Source: Solen grandis (taxonomy: Eukaryota > Mollusca > Bivalvia > Adapedonta > Solenidae). From it: DNA of 64,000 nt. Location: NCBI GenBank assembly GCA_021229015.1, contig CM037795.1, positions 15,191,595 through 15,255,594 on the forward strand, written 5' to 3'. Below are positions 55,601 through 64,000 of the stretch, piece after piece. Under the pieces are notes generated by a model. That model saw only the letters and a list, made by a program, of their open reading frames with translations, did not search any database and had not been told where the DNA came from. Every line of letters begins with the position of its first letter. The first letter of the stretch is position 1. Position numbers and translations under genes: made by a program.

Positions 55601-58600
55601 TCTCATTTTTCAAAGGATCAACCTTATTCTAGTCATTCTGGTAGATGGCCATGAGGTGACCGGAATGTTGAACTTTTCTGTATCAAGTAAAATTATAAAG
55701 AAACTAGCCAACCCACTAGGGGCCTTGTTTTTAAAGGGATCACTGAACTTCTTTAAAGCTCATGCCTTTCAATAGCTGTTTCAACAAATTATCAATTGTT
55801 TCATGCAGCAGTGTTCAGTGTGGCCATACCACATGGAATGGCCACCCTGATGTTAGATCAGAGAAACCTGCTAGAAATATAAAGCTGTATCAGGGTAGAA
55901 ACTTAACCCTTTCCCTCATATAGACTCATTTTGACCCTTTCCCTCATATAGACTCATTTTGACGCACTCAAAAGGTACCACATAAAGCCTGATCTGCAGA
56001 AAACCACAGTTAAACCTTACCAAATTTAATTACAAAATCCTCATTTCCAGACCACTGAGGAGCAGCGAACAGCATAAAACCTGATCAGCCTGCGAGTTAC
56101 TCGCAGGCTGATCTGGTTTTATGCTGTTCGCATAGGTCTTTTCATGGTTTCCTCTATGAGGGAAAGGGTTAAACTTGGATTTTTACAAACTATCAAACAA
56201 ACCATATTTGTATCACTCCAAGCCATAGCAAACACAAGCAAGAAAAACTGAAACTATCACCAATAAGTGATTAATACCTTGGTTTACAAAATTTTCTTCT
56301 TGTGGGTGTAGGATGGGACATAATGGAGTGCGACAATCATGATTCCTGTGATTAAATCTACACTATTCCTCCTCGTCATGAACATTAATTTTTTGTTAGA
56401 TGTTCCAAAGTTTAGCCAATATGGTCAGACATGCTTGTTTACTGTCATGAATTAAAATGTGAAAAGCAGGCCATCAAAAAACTTAGAACTTCACTTGAAA
56501 TAAACAAAAGAAAAAAGCACTTCCATAGTCAAAGGACATGCAAACAAGAGATGGTTCCACTGGACACAAGATGCCAAAGTATGCATCAATTTTTACTCTG
56601 TCATCACTGTGCTATGACTTAATAAATTTCCAAACGGAACAAGCCTTTGTGGCAAAAGGACACTCATCCCCCTTCAGATCTGCTTCTTCACATTCCATTA
56701 TGAAGTGAATACAAATATAATACATGTTGTGGAACTGTGGCTTAGGTGCTAGGTCTGTCTTAAAACACTTTGTTTTATAAACCATTAAATTCTTCTGTCT
56801 GGAAAAAAATGGAGAGTGAGTTAAAATGATTAACATAATTGTTATAACTGTTATGTGAATTCCTTTATTATTTCAAATTCTTTAAATCATTTCGTATTTC
56901 AAAAATGAAAGTAAATCCACAAACAAAACCTATTTTTGATTATTTTTTTTATTTGCATGGCCAAAGAGACGTGTGCATCTACTCTGCAGAATATCAAAAA
57001 CATGTCTTACTAGCCTATAACAAAAAATAAAAATATTACCATTACTTTTTCACAAAGAAATATCATCAATTTCACACAACTGAAAGTTCACCATCTTGGC
57101 AGTTATTAATCTGTCTTTTAATGCAAGATTGAAGGATATAGACTGAGAAAAAGGGAATGAAGATTTGTTGAGTCAATATAGCATTATAATGGAGCTGCAC
57201 TGTATATAATGCAGTATCTAAACATAGCATAATAATGGAGATGACGTGTATAATCAGGACCAATATAGTGCAGTTTATTGACTATGACACAAAATTTAGC
57301 ATTAAATTTGAGGGAAACAGAGTAAGGCCTAGGGATGTCTAAAGGCAAGTTGATACATACTTTTTTGTGATCAGCAATGGTTTCTATGGTTAATTTCTTT
57401 AGTGCTTCCACAGGTTTGTTGATGTACAGGACGCTCCTTCCTCCTGTCATGTTGCCTAGATACTGAACAGTGTACAACTTGTCGTATGGGTTCCTTGGGT
57501 CATTCACGATACACACCTTAAAATGGAAATAAAATCTTAAACGATGATTGGATTTTTCAACATTAGCCTTTACCTCATACAGCTGCACCTTAATGCTTTG
57601 GAAAACAGAGGAAACACAGGTTAATGAAGCTCAGATTCTACATACAGTCTGCATGTCAAAAAAATATTCCATTGTTTTATATACCATTTAATGTTCAGTA
57701 ACTGACTATCAAGTAAAATATATCTGTACAGGAGTATTCATGAGATAATGGGTTAATCCTTTTCTACTTGATTATTCCAGTGCTCTGAACCTAAGGTCTT
57801 GATATATTCCTGGTTCAAATTCCATCAATAATACTTCGAGCTAAGTACCGTAATACTTAAATTCTAGGTAGATACACATTCCACAATAACTATTTTATGA
57901 AATATTCATAGAATATAAAAGTAAATATCAAAGTCCATAACTAAGCTGAAATTAATTATTATCTTAATAACTAACAATAATTGTTAAGAAATGAATTATT
58001 TGTGTATTTTTTATTAGAGAAACAAGATTAATGAAATTCGCCCTAAAGTATTCAAGTTTTACTTAGTGCTAAGAATTGTTGGTGGAATTTGACCTAATTC
58101 CCAGGTGGAACAAAAGTGATTAATATACCCTCATAATCCTAACAACAATTGTGAACGTGACCCTATATTCAAACTACAAGAAAACACACAAGGTTTCCCA
58201 TTAAAGTCAGGATCTGAGGATCCCTGGAGCCTGTTAACTTTGTACGAAAAAATCTTTTTATACGTACATTCATAGATGTCAAATAGCCTTAATTTTAGAT
58301 TATCCAATAGCTACAATGGGATATCATGTGATCACTGGTTATATTCAAAATAAGTTATCAAATTATCCAGTAGTTACAATCAATGGTTGACCTGATATCA
58401 CTTACATAGTCCCCCACATTATAGTCAGCCTTAACATAAGTGAGGTAGAAGTCCCTGGGAGAGATGGGTCCAATCTCATGAAACTCCTCTTTGTCCTTCT
58501 TACTGTAGTATTGAAAAGTTATGGTGTCCGGGGGACTTCCCAGCGTGATACACAGCAGACGGTATATCTGGTCAACAGAACATTAAATTCAAATTAAATC

Positions 58601-61600
58601 TAATTCTCCAATAGTTGATTGCTTTTTCCTCTTTCAATACACATCCTTCTGAATGTTCCTGGGTTGGCCAAGTACTTATCACCTTAAAGCTTGTTAAAGA
58701 AAATTAGCTCACAAATGCTTCAGATCAAGTAACAATTAAAGATATTTTCAACTCAACATGGATGTTTAAAGTGTAAGCAATGCAGTTGTTCCGTTTTATA
58801 CAACTTTCTCCCTCCCTTTCTCTTCTTTCTTTAACCTGGTGTTATTTTATATGAAATGAATCATTTGGGGCAAGGTCTTCAAGAGACAAATACAGAGCTG
58901 CCCTTATGTGTTATCAGCCATAGGCAAGTGGCATGATACCACACACAGTCCAGACAATTTATACGCACACACCGGTGAGGTTGTTTCAGAGTGACCCTCA
59001 ATGGAATAAGATACACAACATACACTTAACACAAGAGTGTTCTTTGGAACACGTGTGTCACCTGCTGAAGCAGGAGGGAAAAAGTGTGATGGTCAGATAG
59101 ACGGAGGGATATTATTACGAATGGATACATACGTCGCTAATCTTTTGGTCTCTCTAGCTACATAAGAGCCAATTATATCTACATTAGAGCCAATTATATC
59201 TACATAAGAGTAAATGGAATGAATGACATCAAAGGAAATTTACTGTTACCTATTGTTCCTATAGCCACCTCACTATCTATACATGAGCACAGACAGACAG
59301 AGACAGATAGACGACCGAAAAGTGATTCCTATGTGTCACCTGCTGTAAGCTTACAGCAGGAGACACAACTAGCAGTGTAGCTAACAATGCAATGATGTTA
59401 AAGGTATTATACTGTAGTTTGTCTTGAAAAAGTTTAGACTATTTTAAATTATGTCAGGTCTAATAACTCCTCTGGGCTACTGGGGCCACTGGTCCAGTGC
59501 TTGAAAAAGTTTATGTTGAACCCTGCTTACACAAAGTCCTTGAACTACCCTTATATGCTGTGTTCCAAAGAAAGGGAGCTATACCAGGACCATTTTTTTA
59601 ACACCATTGGTATGTAGCAGATGGGTATCAAACCAAGACCCCCAATACTGGGATGAATATGCAAACCACACCTGGGACCATATCATAATGGAGTGGGTGG
59701 TTATGGATCTACATTAATGAAGGATATCCCTTTCAGTTATATACATCAAGCTGTCACTGAAATGCATAAAACAGATCAATCATGACAAGACCTGATGGTC
59801 TTATGGACAGGTTTTTTTCAGGCTTTTTTCATCAAAAGTAGGTCATAGGTCACAGTCAACTGCATAATGAAGTGGTCCATCCACTTAAGCAAATATCCAA
59901 ATATTGAAGCAATCCAATGAAGCATACAAAAGTATAGCAGATTAACCAAAAGGTAAACATGTCCAGATGCTGTTTTGCTTTTCAAAGGTCAAGGTCACAT
60001 GGTTCATCCACTTAAGCAACTGTCTAAATATTAAAGCAATCCAATGATGGACATGGAAGTTATAGCAGTTTCAAAAAAGGCCAACCTGAGCGAATGCCTG
60101 ACCCCCACCAACGCCCGCCTGAACATCATGAAATTAAAGCGCAGAATTTTTTGTTGAAAACCTGTCTAAAAAATCAAAACAATCAATTCTACCTCCTCCA
60201 GCATCTTTGTTTTCTCGGCCTCTATTTCCGCATCACTGCACTTCTTCTGGACCATGTTGTGAAGAATCATGCAATTTTCACGTAACTGTGAAGCAAAATT
60301 AAAAATAACTGTTCAAAGTTTTTTCATTAATTTGTGAAGTCCTGCATATAAATTAAAATCTGTAAAAATCATCTGAGGGTGCAGATAAGCTGCATCAAAT
60401 TGTGTAATTACAAATACATCCGCATACCACTATGACACAGAAAAAGGGCTATAATTCTTACAAAATCCTTGACACAGTTATCTGCCCTTGTCAGTTGATT
60501 GGTCTTATCATGATAAATCATTCCAAGTGTGAAGGCAACAGTTGCCAAACCTCATGTAACGTGAATGTAGAACAAGACAAATATTACCAGACATGACATG
60601 AACCATGTAATTCCTATGTAATCCTGCTACTCACTGCAATACCCCCTTGAGACAAGTGGCATGATACCACAATTTCAAGAATGATTAGTATAACCTTAAG
60701 TTAAAAAAAAAATTTGATTCTCCAGGAAAACAAAATATATACGTTTAAACATGTAATTATTAATTTAATGGAAGACATTTGGGTCTACACATGTATAATT
60801 ATACAGATTAATGTGGTAATTATCCTAGGTTCACAAGTCATGTATCTTATTTGCGTAAAAAGGTGCTCAGTATTATAAACATTTATTGCATTAGCAGAAA
60901 CAGCTTTGAATATATGTGCAAACACGAAACATTTCAAACTCTTAGTACACAAAGCCTGACATACCTTTTTGTTCATGAGGTCGCATAATTTACGAGTGTT
61001 ATTAGCGGACCAGGACTCCTGATAGAGATCTTTTGGCACAACCCCATACTTCTCGATAAGGTTGACCAGCATGTCCCACTGTCCTCCGTCCTCCGAGGGA
61101 TTGCGGAGCAGGTGGCTTATTAGTCTGCCGTCGTACGTCTCGCCGTTCTTCGCACACTCAACATACACACTGAGGCTGTAGTTGGCCCGCTCTAGCTGTT
61201 GTAAATAATTTGATAGCATTTTTGAAAATTATGTTCATATGTGTAAGCAGGCACTTTCTTATCTTTATTCTTATATTAGATTGGAGGAATGAAAACAGTT
61301 CTTACTTTATTATTACTTATATCAAATGCGAGATAAATTCTAGAGTCAGATAGGGATGAGTATATAATAGAAAAACACAGGTGATAAAAATCCACAAACC
61401 TTGTCCCAAAAAAACAGGTAAGTCTGCGAGAACTCAAACTCCTCTATCTCAAGCTTCTTTACAAATGGAACACGCATGCAATTCAAGCATGCAAATATCC
61501 AACATCGTCCTGAGCTTTCCTGGTTTGTAACTGGCTTAACTTCCTTGTCAATCTGGGAATAATCGGACACATCACTTAAAAAATGAGAAAACAGACAGGA

Positions 61601-63303
61601 CCTTTTTCAAAAATGGGATTATCATGGTAAAAGAAGTAAATAAAAACAATTTTACTGGTACACCTAACTTGCATTTCATAAAATTTTCAAATTCAGTTTT
61701 TCCTCAACACAAAACATCAAATTCTGTATCACCACAAATATGAAAATTTGAAGAAATTAAACACCATTTTCTTTAAGAGCCTACTAATAAAAGAATGTAT
61801 GCGACATTTCTAGTCTGTAGGTCAATAAATAAAGGAATTATAGGCCTCAACTTTGAAGATGAGGAAAATCTCACAATAATTACAATACTGTATGAGAGTA
61901 TACAGGAGACCCTGATAAGAGCTGGAAGTAGCCATCTGATCTGGGCCCACTCTGCTTGTCAATGCATCAAAACCAATCTATACAAGTAAAGGGTAAAGTC
62001 AGTCTAATAAAATACCAGGATTTTCAGTAACTTTTGACCAATTAAATTACCTATCAATTTTATACAGCAAACATTCAATGTAGATATCAACACACCTTAT
62101 TATTGAATACATGCTGAGTGTTGTTTTTAACAGTACGGCTTGTAAGTATATCTTTCAGCGGAGCCTTGGCACAGGCATTCTGAGCCAGAATGTTGCGGTC
62201 TTCACTTGAGAAGTTCTTCTGAAATTGCTGCACTGTACTAAGAGGAACACCTGCAAAATATACAGTACTGCAGTCAAAAGAAATAATATATATATTATGA
62301 ATAAATTTGTAATATATAACACATGCTGGCTTATTTTTAACATCCTTAATTTATATAATGAATTACATCAATAGCTAAATATGGTACAGCCACAGAAATA
62401 TAACCGTAAACAATGGCATGTGTTACCTATGAAGTTAACTTGATGTGTCACTTGACAGACACAACTTAAAATTGCACCATTACACACACAGGTGTGGACA
62501 GCTCAAAAAATTAATTTTATAAAAATAATAACTTCGCTCACGCAATATACATATGCGAAGAAAAGTCCCTTGATTCTTCAATTTCCCCAATCTAAAAATA
62601 GAGACTGCGACGTCACTAGCTTTAATACACTAGTCTCTACATACTAGATCAGAGGATTCACCCACACACTGCAAATTGTGCTTCCACATTAATAAACAGT
62701 TTACAGTTTTATTTCCACGGCTGTAAAAGTGACATTTGGATTATAGTCTCATTTCAAATGCCAACTCTGCGTCTAGAGTAATGGTCAACAAAATGCCAAT
62801 AGATTGCCAAACACTGCATAAATCTGTCTGAGAGTGATAAGGAAAAATGGCTAAAATGATTGACTAGTGTCTGTGACATTCAAAACATCAGAAGCTTAAT
62901 TGTTGAATGAAAACTGCTCCGTTCATTTCTTTCGTAATGGCTCCCGCTGGTTGGTGCCAAAGAAATTAACGAGAGCAGATTTCAATAGAGATTAACTATT
63001 ACAGTTTTACTACTAAGTAAAACTGGAAACGCTTGACTGATTCAGATAAAAGCAGACATAGACCTTATAAGTTAGCAATAGATATAGTTGGTAACAGAGG
63101 ATATTGGTTGACCAAAAATCCCAACCCCAGACGCCATTGTTCAAGGGTATTTGTTGGTAAGTTTTCCCAGTGCGGTCTATGATCAAGAACTAAATGCATA
63201 ATAAGTGTTTTAACACTTTAAATTTGTAGAAAACCTAAAAAAAATTGGAAACTGTTCCAAAGTAATGATAAAATTACTTACCACCACCAATATTCAAAGC
63301 CAT
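49546..63303 (-). CDS. BLMH: Bleomycin hydrolase (cysteine aminopeptidase, peptidase family C1B), complete, 11 exons
   Basis: Exons on the minus strand: 63303-63282, 62250-62096, 61552-61400, 61195-60965, 60285-60193, 58567-58406, 57516-57361, 55205-55138, 51518-51401, 50656-50581 and 49697-49546. Together they give 1,386 nt, 461 residues plus TGA, against 455 in human BLMH. All junctions are GT-AG and keep phase. Catalytic residues: Cys76 in 'SSGRCWIF', oxyanion Gln70, His376 in 'SLMTHAMT' and Asn401 in 'WRVENSWG'. The protein ends 'LPAWDPMGALAH', the family's C-terminal tail that lies in the active-site cleft. In the family this is a cytosolic homohexameric aminopeptidase that degrades peptides, deamidates bleomycin and has homocysteine-thiolactonase activity. 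The start ATG has A at -3 and G at +4. The gene converges on the cyclase gene. A corrupted inverted copy of exons 5-11 lies at 100-9,430. Confidence 0.95.
49850..50070 (-). mobile_element. tRNA-derived SINE copy 2, BLMH intron 10
   Basis: Same body blocks ('tttactgtcgctgcaacagt', 'agctggaaggcttcctta') and a degraded head ('gccacagaggcccc' at its end). Same orientation as the 51.0-kb copy. Confidence 0.6.
50581..50656 (-). CDS. BLMH: BLMH exon 10, catalytic asparagine
   Basis: 76 nt encoding 'TKNGERKSSKWRVENSWGTS', which places catalytic Asn401, then 'GTVNN' and one base of a Gly codon. Acceptor 'ctgcag', donor GTATGT. Confidence 0.95.
51025..51280 (-). mobile_element. tRNA-derived SINE (Leu/Ser-like head), best copy, BLMH intron 9
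   Basis: On the minus strand the head reads as a tRNA-like unit: box A 'tggccgagcgg' and box B 'ggttcgaatcc', with an extra arm between, as in class II tRNAs. The body and the GTT-repeat-associated tail follow to the left. It is the most intact of four copies within BLMH. Confidence 0.7.
51401..51518 (-). CDS. BLMH: BLMH exon 9, catalytic histidine
   Basis: 118 nt, residues 347-386, with 'LDKADRLRYGESLMTHAMT' carrying His376. The first ten residues ('ILDTKVSLGL') diverge from the human 'LYDHELVFGV' stretch, but the length is identical, which supports the chosen acceptor. Donor GTCAGT, phase 0. Confidence 0.9.
51637..52640. mobile_element. Non-autonomous TIR DNA element (~1 kb)
   Basis: The left end 'tacagtcgacattgta' and right end 'tacgatgttgactgta' are inverted repeats bordered by TA. 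Subterminal motifs such as 'ggtcgcttaat' recur near both ends. The TA flanks and TIR form suggest a Tc1/mariner/pogo-type element. No transposase frame is visible. It lies between BLMH exons 8 and 9. Confidence 0.6.
52900..53150 (-). mobile_element. tRNA-derived SINE copy 3, BLMH intron 8
   Basis: Blocks 'gccggaaggctttcttacat', 'aaaacccacaggggtgagag' and 'tttacccacttgga' align with the 51.0-kb copy. It is diverged and in the same orientation. Confidence 0.6.
53742..54062 (-). mobile_element. tRNA-derived SINE copy 4, interrupted, BLMH intron 8
   Basis: 'tttagtgtcactgcaccagt' and 'acaggtggaggaagactc' begin it. A 16-bp poly-C run (53,813-53,828) follows. About 100 bp of other sequence, bounded by 'ccagggttttcc' and 'ggggaaaaccctg' inverted repeats, splits it before 'aaacccacagcagtgagggg'. 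Confidence 0.55.
54597..54766 (-). mobile_element. Diverged SINE-like copy, BLMH intron 8
   Basis: 'tacagtatttcagtcatttg', 'cacccagtcatcttatattg', 'gacaccagctaaccggcgct' and 'acccttatgctgg' follow the family order. Further partial copies lie at about 58,900-58,975 and 59,510-59,690. Confidence 0.5.
55138..55205 (-). CDS. BLMH: BLMH exon 8
   Basis: 68 nt encoding 'PVWFGCDVGQSF' through 'LQDLN', then two bases of a split codon (residues 325-347). It matches the human 'AVWFGCDVGKHF' strand. Acceptor 'ttcag', donor GTGAGT, phase 2. Confidence 0.9.
55907..56168. mobile_element. piggyBac-like MITE (TTAA target site), BLMH intron 7
   Basis: It is bounded by TTAA on both sides (55,903-55,906 and 56,169-56,172). 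Terminal inverted repeats are 'ccctttccctcata' and 'tatgagggaaaggg'. TTAA duplications with CCC...GGG ends are the signature of piggyBac-type transposition. The left end is duplicated (33 bp twice), and an internal palindrome runs across 'gcctgcgagttactcgcaggc'. No transposase. It lies between BLMH exons 7 and 8. Confidence 0.75.
57361..57516 (-). CDS. BLMH: BLMH exon 7
   Basis: 52 codons, residues 273-324, with 'VCIVNDPRNPYDKLYTVQYL' and 'NMTGGRSVLYINKP'. Donor GTATGT follows 'IADHKK'. The match to the BLMH family is unambiguous. Confidence 0.95.
58406..58567 (-). CDS. BLMH: BLMH exon 6
   Basis: 54 codons, residues 219-272, with 'IYRLLCITLGSPPDTITF' and 'FHEIGPISPRDFY', corresponding to human 'IFRVVCICLGNPPETFTW' and 'IGPITPLEFY'. 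Donor GTAAGT. Confidence 0.95.
59030..59370. repeat. Dispersed repeat with terminal palindrome, BLMH intron 5
   Basis: Starts 'gtgttctttggaacacgtgt' and ends in the palindromic 'tgctgtaagcttacagca'. Both ends carry 'tgtcacctgctg'. Related to 41,990-42,090. Confidence 0.5.
59750..60100 (-). repeat. Dispersed repeat, copy 2, BLMH intron 5
   Basis: Contains the same blocks in reverse ('gacctgatggtcttatggac', 'tccatccacttaagcaa', 'aacctgagcgaatgcctgac'), with a partial internal duplication ('ccatccacttaagcaa' occurs twice). It ends 90 bp before exon 5. Confidence 0.55.
60193..60285 (-). CDS. BLMH: BLMH exon 5
   Basis: 31 codons, residues 188-218, 'LRENCMILHNMVQKK...MLEE', matching the 'LREFCIRLRNLV' region of the human protein. 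Acceptor 'tcacag', donor GTAGAA. The left-arm copy at about 100-188 is the outermost BLMH exon seen there. Confidence 0.9.
60965..61195 (-). CDS. BLMH: BLMH exon 4
   Basis: 77 codons, residues 111-187, including 'DGRLISHLLRNP', 'GGQWDMLVNLIEKYGVVP' and 'LCDLMNKK', all strongly matching BLMH. Acceptor 'caacag', donor GTATGT. This exon is just outside the duplicated block, so it has no left-arm counterpart in the window. Confidence 0.95.
61400..61552 (-). CDS. BLMH: BLMH exon 3, catalytic cysteine
   Basis: 51 codons, residues 60-110, from 'IDKEVKPVTNQ' to 'YLFFWDK'. It contains the papain-like nucleophile motif NQ-x4-GRCWIF, with Gln70 and Cys76. Phase 0 on both sides; donor GTTTGT. Confidence 0.95.
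62096..62250 (-). CDS. BLMH: BLMH exon 2
   Basis: Encodes residues 8-59, from 'GVPLSTVQQF' through 'NILAQNACAKAPL' to 'QHVFNNK'. This aligns with the N-terminal helical segment of human BLMH ('FVLAQNV...QHVFQHAV'). Acceptor 'tgcag', donor GTGTG; the exon ends in phase 0. Confidence 0.9.
63282..63303 (-). CDS. BLMH: BLMH exon 1 (coding part, 22 nt)
   Basis: The ATG at 63303-63301 begins MALNIGG and ends one base into a Gly codon before a strong GTAAGT donor. The coding part is only 22 nt. An acceptor-like AG at 63,350-63,349 suggests that the 5' UTR is itself spliced. The N terminus resembles the short variable leader of vertebrate BLMH. Confidence 0.75.
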
Positions 63304-64000
63304 ATTTATTACACCTTGAGTTGACGGTTATATGTTTTTCTTGAATAACTGAAAACATAAATGAAAGATCCAGTTAGTTATTTTCTCAACAAGTGCTAAA
63401 GTGTAAAAGATAGCTGGTTCAAACTATATGTGTCAGTCAAAAGCTATACATAGCTTGTGCTTTACATGTAGTATTTTTTGACAATAAAGACATATTGTAT
63501 TGTATACCTAATATCTTATATATAAATATTATACTTCATGGTAATTATAGAGATAATTATTCAAGCACCTTTGTATATTTCAAATATGGTGGTCTGACCG
63601 GTTCTCAAACCTCTTAGCAAGCAAATCCATGATAACATGTGTTTTATAAAGTAAAATTATGAAAATCAAATCAGTCATTAAAAAAAATAATCTTTCATAC
63701 ATACATTATAATCATTCATTTGCATTTATTTCACTTGTAGAGTTCCTACAAAAATACGTATTTCCCACCAAACACAAAAACTGTCAAGGCGGCTAAAAAT
63801 ATATGACCTTATTTCGAACCTTAAAATAAAAGTTACTAAGAAGAGCGTGTCACATGGATTTCCATAGTCACGTGACCTGATGAAATGCTGCAAACGCCAT
63901 ATTTGACTGTTTCTACATTTCAATAATTTCTCATTTAAATCAGCTTTTTTGTAACAAGGGCAAAAAGTCATAAGAAAATATGTTAGTTTATTCATTTCAG
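63304..64000 (-). promoter_or_regulatory. BLMH upstream region (5' UTR/promoter candidate)
   Basis: This segment precedes the BLMH start and contains no convincing coding exon; an 89-codon open frame on the minus strand lacks family features. It includes a probable 5'-UTR acceptor (AG at 63,350-63,349). Further upstream, near 63,840-63,905, is a less AT-rich patch with a full E-box palindrome. The transcription start is not determinable here. Confidence 0.4.
63867..63876. promoter_or_regulatory. E-box palindrome GTCACGTGAC
   Basis: A perfect 10-bp palindrome about 565 bp upstream of the BLMH ATG. It equals the core of bHLH-Zip sites (USF, TFE3/TFEB, the CLEAR consensus). One occurrence could be chance, but its position in a promoter-like patch makes it worth noting. 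Confidence 0.35.

Larger units (their letters stand above)
36107..60388. repeat. Right arm of the large inverted duplication (reference copy)
   Basis: This 24.3-kb stretch is matched in inverse order by 1-22,806. It is the well-resolved copy, because coding exons are intact and splice phases fit. It runs from just before the cyclase terminal exon, through the intergenic region, to 95 bp beyond BLMH exon 5. The sequence from 60,389 to 64,000 and the cyclase body at 22,907-36,106 have no second copy in the window. Confidence 0.9.

Noticed and set aside
56612..56836. Possible extra BLMH exon ('ADLKGDECPF...')
   Set aside because: Exons 7 and 8 already join in phase and cover this part of the protein. 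The frame has no BLMH similarity.
63726..63995. 89-codon minus-strand frame upstream of BLMH
   Set aside because: No domain or splice connection; composition is typical of AT-rich non-coding sequence.

Overview
The window is eukaryotic nuclear DNA: AT-rich, with intron-split genes and dense short interspersed repeats. The repeat families (a pearl-like ~160-bp tandem-core element, tRNA-derived SINEs, a SINE whose tail reads '...gttaaacccaac(aaac)n', piggyBac-like MITEs) and the two genes point to a lophotrochozoan, most likely a bivalve mollusc. This assignment rests on recognition of repeats, not on a search.

Two real genes are present, arranged tail to tail. On the + strand, ten exons between 23,904 and 36,343 encode the C-terminal ~512 residues of a membrane guanylate cyclase. 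It has a NIT-like extracellular region, one membrane helix, a short signalling helix, a class III cyclase domain and a short tail, with no kinase-homology domain. Its 5' end is lost at an assembly gap. On the - strand, eleven exons between 63,303 and 49,546 encode a complete 461-residue bleomycin hydrolase (BLMH) with all catalytic residues. All splice phases in both genes join in frame.

The dominant structural feature is a very large inverted duplication. Positions 1-22,806 are the reverse complement of 60,388-36,107. A run of exactly 100 N (22,807-22,906) separates the left arm from the rest. The left arm therefore looks like a separate contig, probably an unpurged haplotig or duplicate contig, scaffolded next to the contig that already contains the same locus. 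About 17.6-22.8 kb is clean and near-allelic. Positions 1 to ~17.6 kb are heavily corrupted, with inflated homopolymers and many small indels, so the BLMH exons there are unreadable. All open frames in that part should be ignored.

Layout: 1-17.6 kb, corrupted inverted copy with shattered BLMH exons 5-11; 17.6-22.8 kb, clean inverted copy holding a LINE fragment and the cyclase terminal exon; gap; 22.9-36.3 kb, cyclase gene with repeats in its introns; 36.3-49.5 kb, intergenic repeats (LINE 3' end, tRNA-SINE, pearl-like array, 56-bp tandem repeat); 49.5-63.3 kb, BLMH with four same-strand SINEs, a piggyBac-like MITE and a TIR element in its introns; 63.3-64 kb, BLMH upstream region. The two genes have no evident functional link. 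I found no novel multi-gene system. The most useful observations are the assembly artefact, the cyclase domain lacking the usual transition-state Asn, and a GC-AG intron in that gene.
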